7,243 nt of DNA. Source: UBA830 sp036339975 (lineage in GTDB: Bacteria; Pseudomonadota; Alphaproteobacteria; MPNO01; UBA830). This document shows positions 6,146-7,243 of the stretch, piece after piece. A model generated the notes under the pieces. The model did not search any database. It was not told the DNA's origin and was given only the letters and a program-made list of their open reading frames with translations. Position 1 is the stretch's first letter; each line of letters begins with the position of its first letter. The translations under genes and the position numbers were made by a program. The stretch lies in assembly GCA_036339975.1 (NCBI GenBank), contig JAYYZV010000130.1, forward strand, positions 1 through 7,243, read 5' to 3'.

Positions 6146-6183
6146 ATCTAAATATGGCTATAAGATAGTAGCCATATTTAGAT
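6146..6183. repeat. Perfect 15-bp inverted repeat with 8-bp spacer
   Basis: ATCTAAATATGGCTA (6146-6160) is exactly reverse-complemented by TAGCCATATTTAGAT (6169-6183) around TAAGATAG. Symmetry stops abruptly at both outer ends. Neither strand shows a clean run of Ts directly after the stem, so a classical intrinsic terminator is not favoured. It sits 67 bases upstream of the GcrA-like start. On the minus strand, a TTGATA / TACTAT promoter-like pair (18-base spacer; complements of 6189-6194 and 6165-6170) places the -10 across the loop and the inner end of the right arm (as numbered on the plus strand), which would suit an operator. Confidence 0.7.
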
Positions 6184-6433
6184 ACTTCTATCAATATTAG
6201 ACTGATGAAATCAGTAATTCAACTAAATTATGACTTCCAAATAAAAACCCCTTGATTCAAATATAAATTAGCCCTTTGGGCAACCAACGCGTTCACCCGC
6301 CAAGATACCCGGCAGGGACACAGGGGCGGCTCTCAACATAAAAAAACACCTAATTTACGGGTTTATTTGACTGAACCGATAATGACCGTGCCACGGGGGA
6401 GGGTGACTAGGGTGACAACAACCCGCTGTATAC
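6184..6433. other. Gene-free region: AT-rich island followed by a GC-rich block
   Basis: No gene is convincing between the GcrA-like gene and the membrane-protein gene (6080-6505 overall). By hand count, 6131-6270 is about 24% GC and the directly following 6271-6330 about 68% GC. The AT part holds a small inverted repeat ACTGAT-GAA-ATCAGT (6201-6215) and a GANTC site (6254-6258). The GC block holds GCCC-TTT-GGGC (6271-6281) and nested complementary pairs CCGCC/GGCGG (6297-6301 with 6325-6329) around CCC-GGCA-GGG (6308-6317). Further right are CCGTG-C-CACGG (6386-6396) and two direct copies of AGGGTGAC. I matched none of this to a known RNA family. Confidence 0.5.
6400..6416 (+). repeat. Two direct copies of AGGGTGAC, 9 bases apart
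   Basis: AGGGTGAC occurs at 6400-6407 and again at 6409-6416, a tandem repeat with a 9-base period. It ends 17 bases before the -35 element of the candidate promoter for the membrane-protein gene, a usual position for an activator site. No known regulator box was recognised. Confidence 0.4.
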
Positions 6434-6462
6434 TTGTTGGCGATTGGGCGCCTCCCTATAGT
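6434..6462 (+). promoter_or_regulatory. Candidate sigma70 promoter of the membrane-protein gene
   Basis: TTGTTG (6434-6439) and TATAGT (6457-6462, 5 of 6 matches to TATAAT) are separated by exactly 17 bases. Initiation near 6469 would give a leader of about 37 bases containing GGAG (6492-6495), 10 bases before the ATG. Found by eye only. Confidence 0.4.
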
Positions 6463-6505
6463 CGATAGCATATCTAGCGTTCAGCCAATACGGAGCGACG
6501 GTGGC

Positions 6506-7243
6506 ATGGAGTTAACCCACTATTTACCGGTCCCAGTGCAAGCAATGCATTTAGCAATTGCCGCTCTTACAATGGGCGGCTTTGCGGCCGTTGGTGGAGT
6601 TCTCTCCGGGTCTAGGCGTGATCCTTTATTCGATGTTTTTTGCGGCTTTGGTGCGGTCACCGGAATGATGACCGTGCTCGGCGTTTTCACCAATATCCCG
6701 TTTTCGTGGATGGCGATCGGTTTCTGGCTTAGTGTCCCGCTTTCCGTGATTTTGATTTGGCGCCGCGACAAATCGTCGAATGATCAACAGCGTCGACTGG
6801 GATTATTAGCCAAGATATTGGTGCTCTCGACACCTGTTCTATTGTCGGTTAGCGCGATGCAGGCATCCCAGTGGGACGAGTTTTCACAATGGTTATTTAA
6901 CGCGCTTTACATTTTTAAATTCGATGTATTCCCACAAATAGGAATGCCAACTTCGCCATCTGTTTTCCCGGCCTATCCTCACGGCAATCAACTATTTTCT
7001 TATCTCGTTTCGCATGCCAGCGGCACGTTCGTTGAGATGAGCGTCGCGTTCAGCAATATCTTTTTGTTATTGGTCTTGGCACCCGTTTATGTCGCTATGG
7101 TCGGATTCGGCAGTGAAACCCCGGCAAGTCAGCTGAAGAGTTGGTTTGCCGCGGCGTTCGGCATCCTCGGGGTAACGGTTCTCAGCACAACTTTCGTCCA
7201 AAAATTAATCTTTACCGCATATGCAGACACTGCGACGGCTGTG
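6506..7243 (+). CDS. Multi-pass membrane protein, GT-C glycosyltransferase-like, N-terminal part
   Basis: An open frame of 246 codons runs from ATG 6506 to the window end without a stop, so this is the N-terminal part of a longer protein. It begins MELTHYLPVPVQAMHLAIAA and has about six hydrophobic helices (roughly residues 12-34, 43-61, 67-85, 99-118, 180-201 and 213-232). Between helices 4 and 5 is a long loop starting SQWDEFSQW (121-129) and containing FPAYPHGNQLFSY (154-166). An acidic pair just after a membrane helix in a large first loop, followed by a YPxG segment, resembles GT-C fold (GT39/ArnT-like) lipid-linked sugar transferases and a group of uncharacterised bacterial membrane proteins with WDEFSHW. 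A role in cell-surface glycan or lipid modification is inferred. The upstream frame is closed by a TGA at 6413; ATG 6506 has GGAG 10 bases away. It is transcribed away from the GcrA-like gene. The membrane nature is clear; the enzyme class is tentative. Confidence 0.7.
   Translation, partial: MELTHYLPVPVQAMHLAIAALTMGGFAAVGGVLSGSRRDPLFDVFCGFGAVTGMMTVLGVFTNIPFSWMAIGFWLSVPLSVILIWRRDKSSNDQQRRLGLLAKILVLSTPVLLSVSAMQASQWDEFSQWLFNALYIFKFDVFPQIGMPTSPSVFPAYPHGNQLFSYLVSHASGTFVEMSVAFSNIFLLLVLAPVYVAMVGFGSETPASQLKSWFAAAFGILGVTVLSTTFVQKLIFTAYADTATAV

Noticed and set aside
6271..6339. Known structured RNA (6S, SRP RNA, tmRNA, RNase P, tRNA) in the GC-rich block
   Set aside because: None of the conserved core sequences of these RNAs was recognised on either strand; kept only as an open question.
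6520..6771. 83-residue minus-strand frame
   Set aside because: It lies wholly antisense to the membrane-protein gene, which has coherent hydrophobic helices; the antisense product shows no recognisable domain.
1..7243. CRISPR array, insertion sequence or prophage module
   Set aside because: No regularly spaced repeats, transposase, integrase or phage structural genes are visible; gene order is mostly housekeeping.

Overview
The window reads as a chromosomal segment of an alphaproteobacterium. The evidence is a DUF2794 protein, a short protein matching the C-terminal domain of the cell-cycle regulator GcrA (both essentially alphaproteobacterial families), and the envelope/ribosome gene order yfgM-like - bamB - der. 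I cannot place it below class level from sequence alone.

Left part (1-2540, minus strand): a compact operon reads leftwards from a candidate sigma70 promoter at 2512-2540. It holds a YfgM-like membrane-anchored TPR protein (GTG start), the BamB outer-membrane assembly lipoprotein, and the ribosome-assembly GTPase Der, cut by the window edge. Gaps between these genes are 13 and 9 bases.

Middle (2612-3829, plus strand): divergent from that operon lie a DUF2794 gene and, 35 bases later, a class II aldolase/adducin-family protein that keeps its three metal-binding histidines but has Thr where the fuculose-phosphate-aldolase catalytic Glu would be. These genes converge on a minus-strand pair (3860-5625): type 2 isopentenyl-diphosphate isomerase (fni/idi-2) followed, with a 4-base ATGA overlap, by a Nudix hydrolase whose Nudix box is split by an insertion.

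Right part (5626-7243): a 69-residue minus-strand protein consists almost only of the GcrA C-terminal (sigma-interaction) domain, with no DNA-binding N-terminus. Its upstream region carries two GANTC sites exactly 10 bases apart, two hairpins with 8-base loops (one a perfect 15-bp inverted repeat) and an about 24% GC island abutting an about 68% GC block. Beyond, on the plus strand, a well-formed promoter precedes an open reading frame that runs off the window. It encodes the N-terminal 246 residues of a multi-pass membrane protein with a WDEFS motif in its first large loop, as in GT-C glycosyltransferase-like proteins.

Most of the window is housekeeping. The unusual material is concentrated between about 5870 and 6510 (the GcrA-like mini-protein and its upstream region), with a second point of interest in the coupled fni-Nudix pair.
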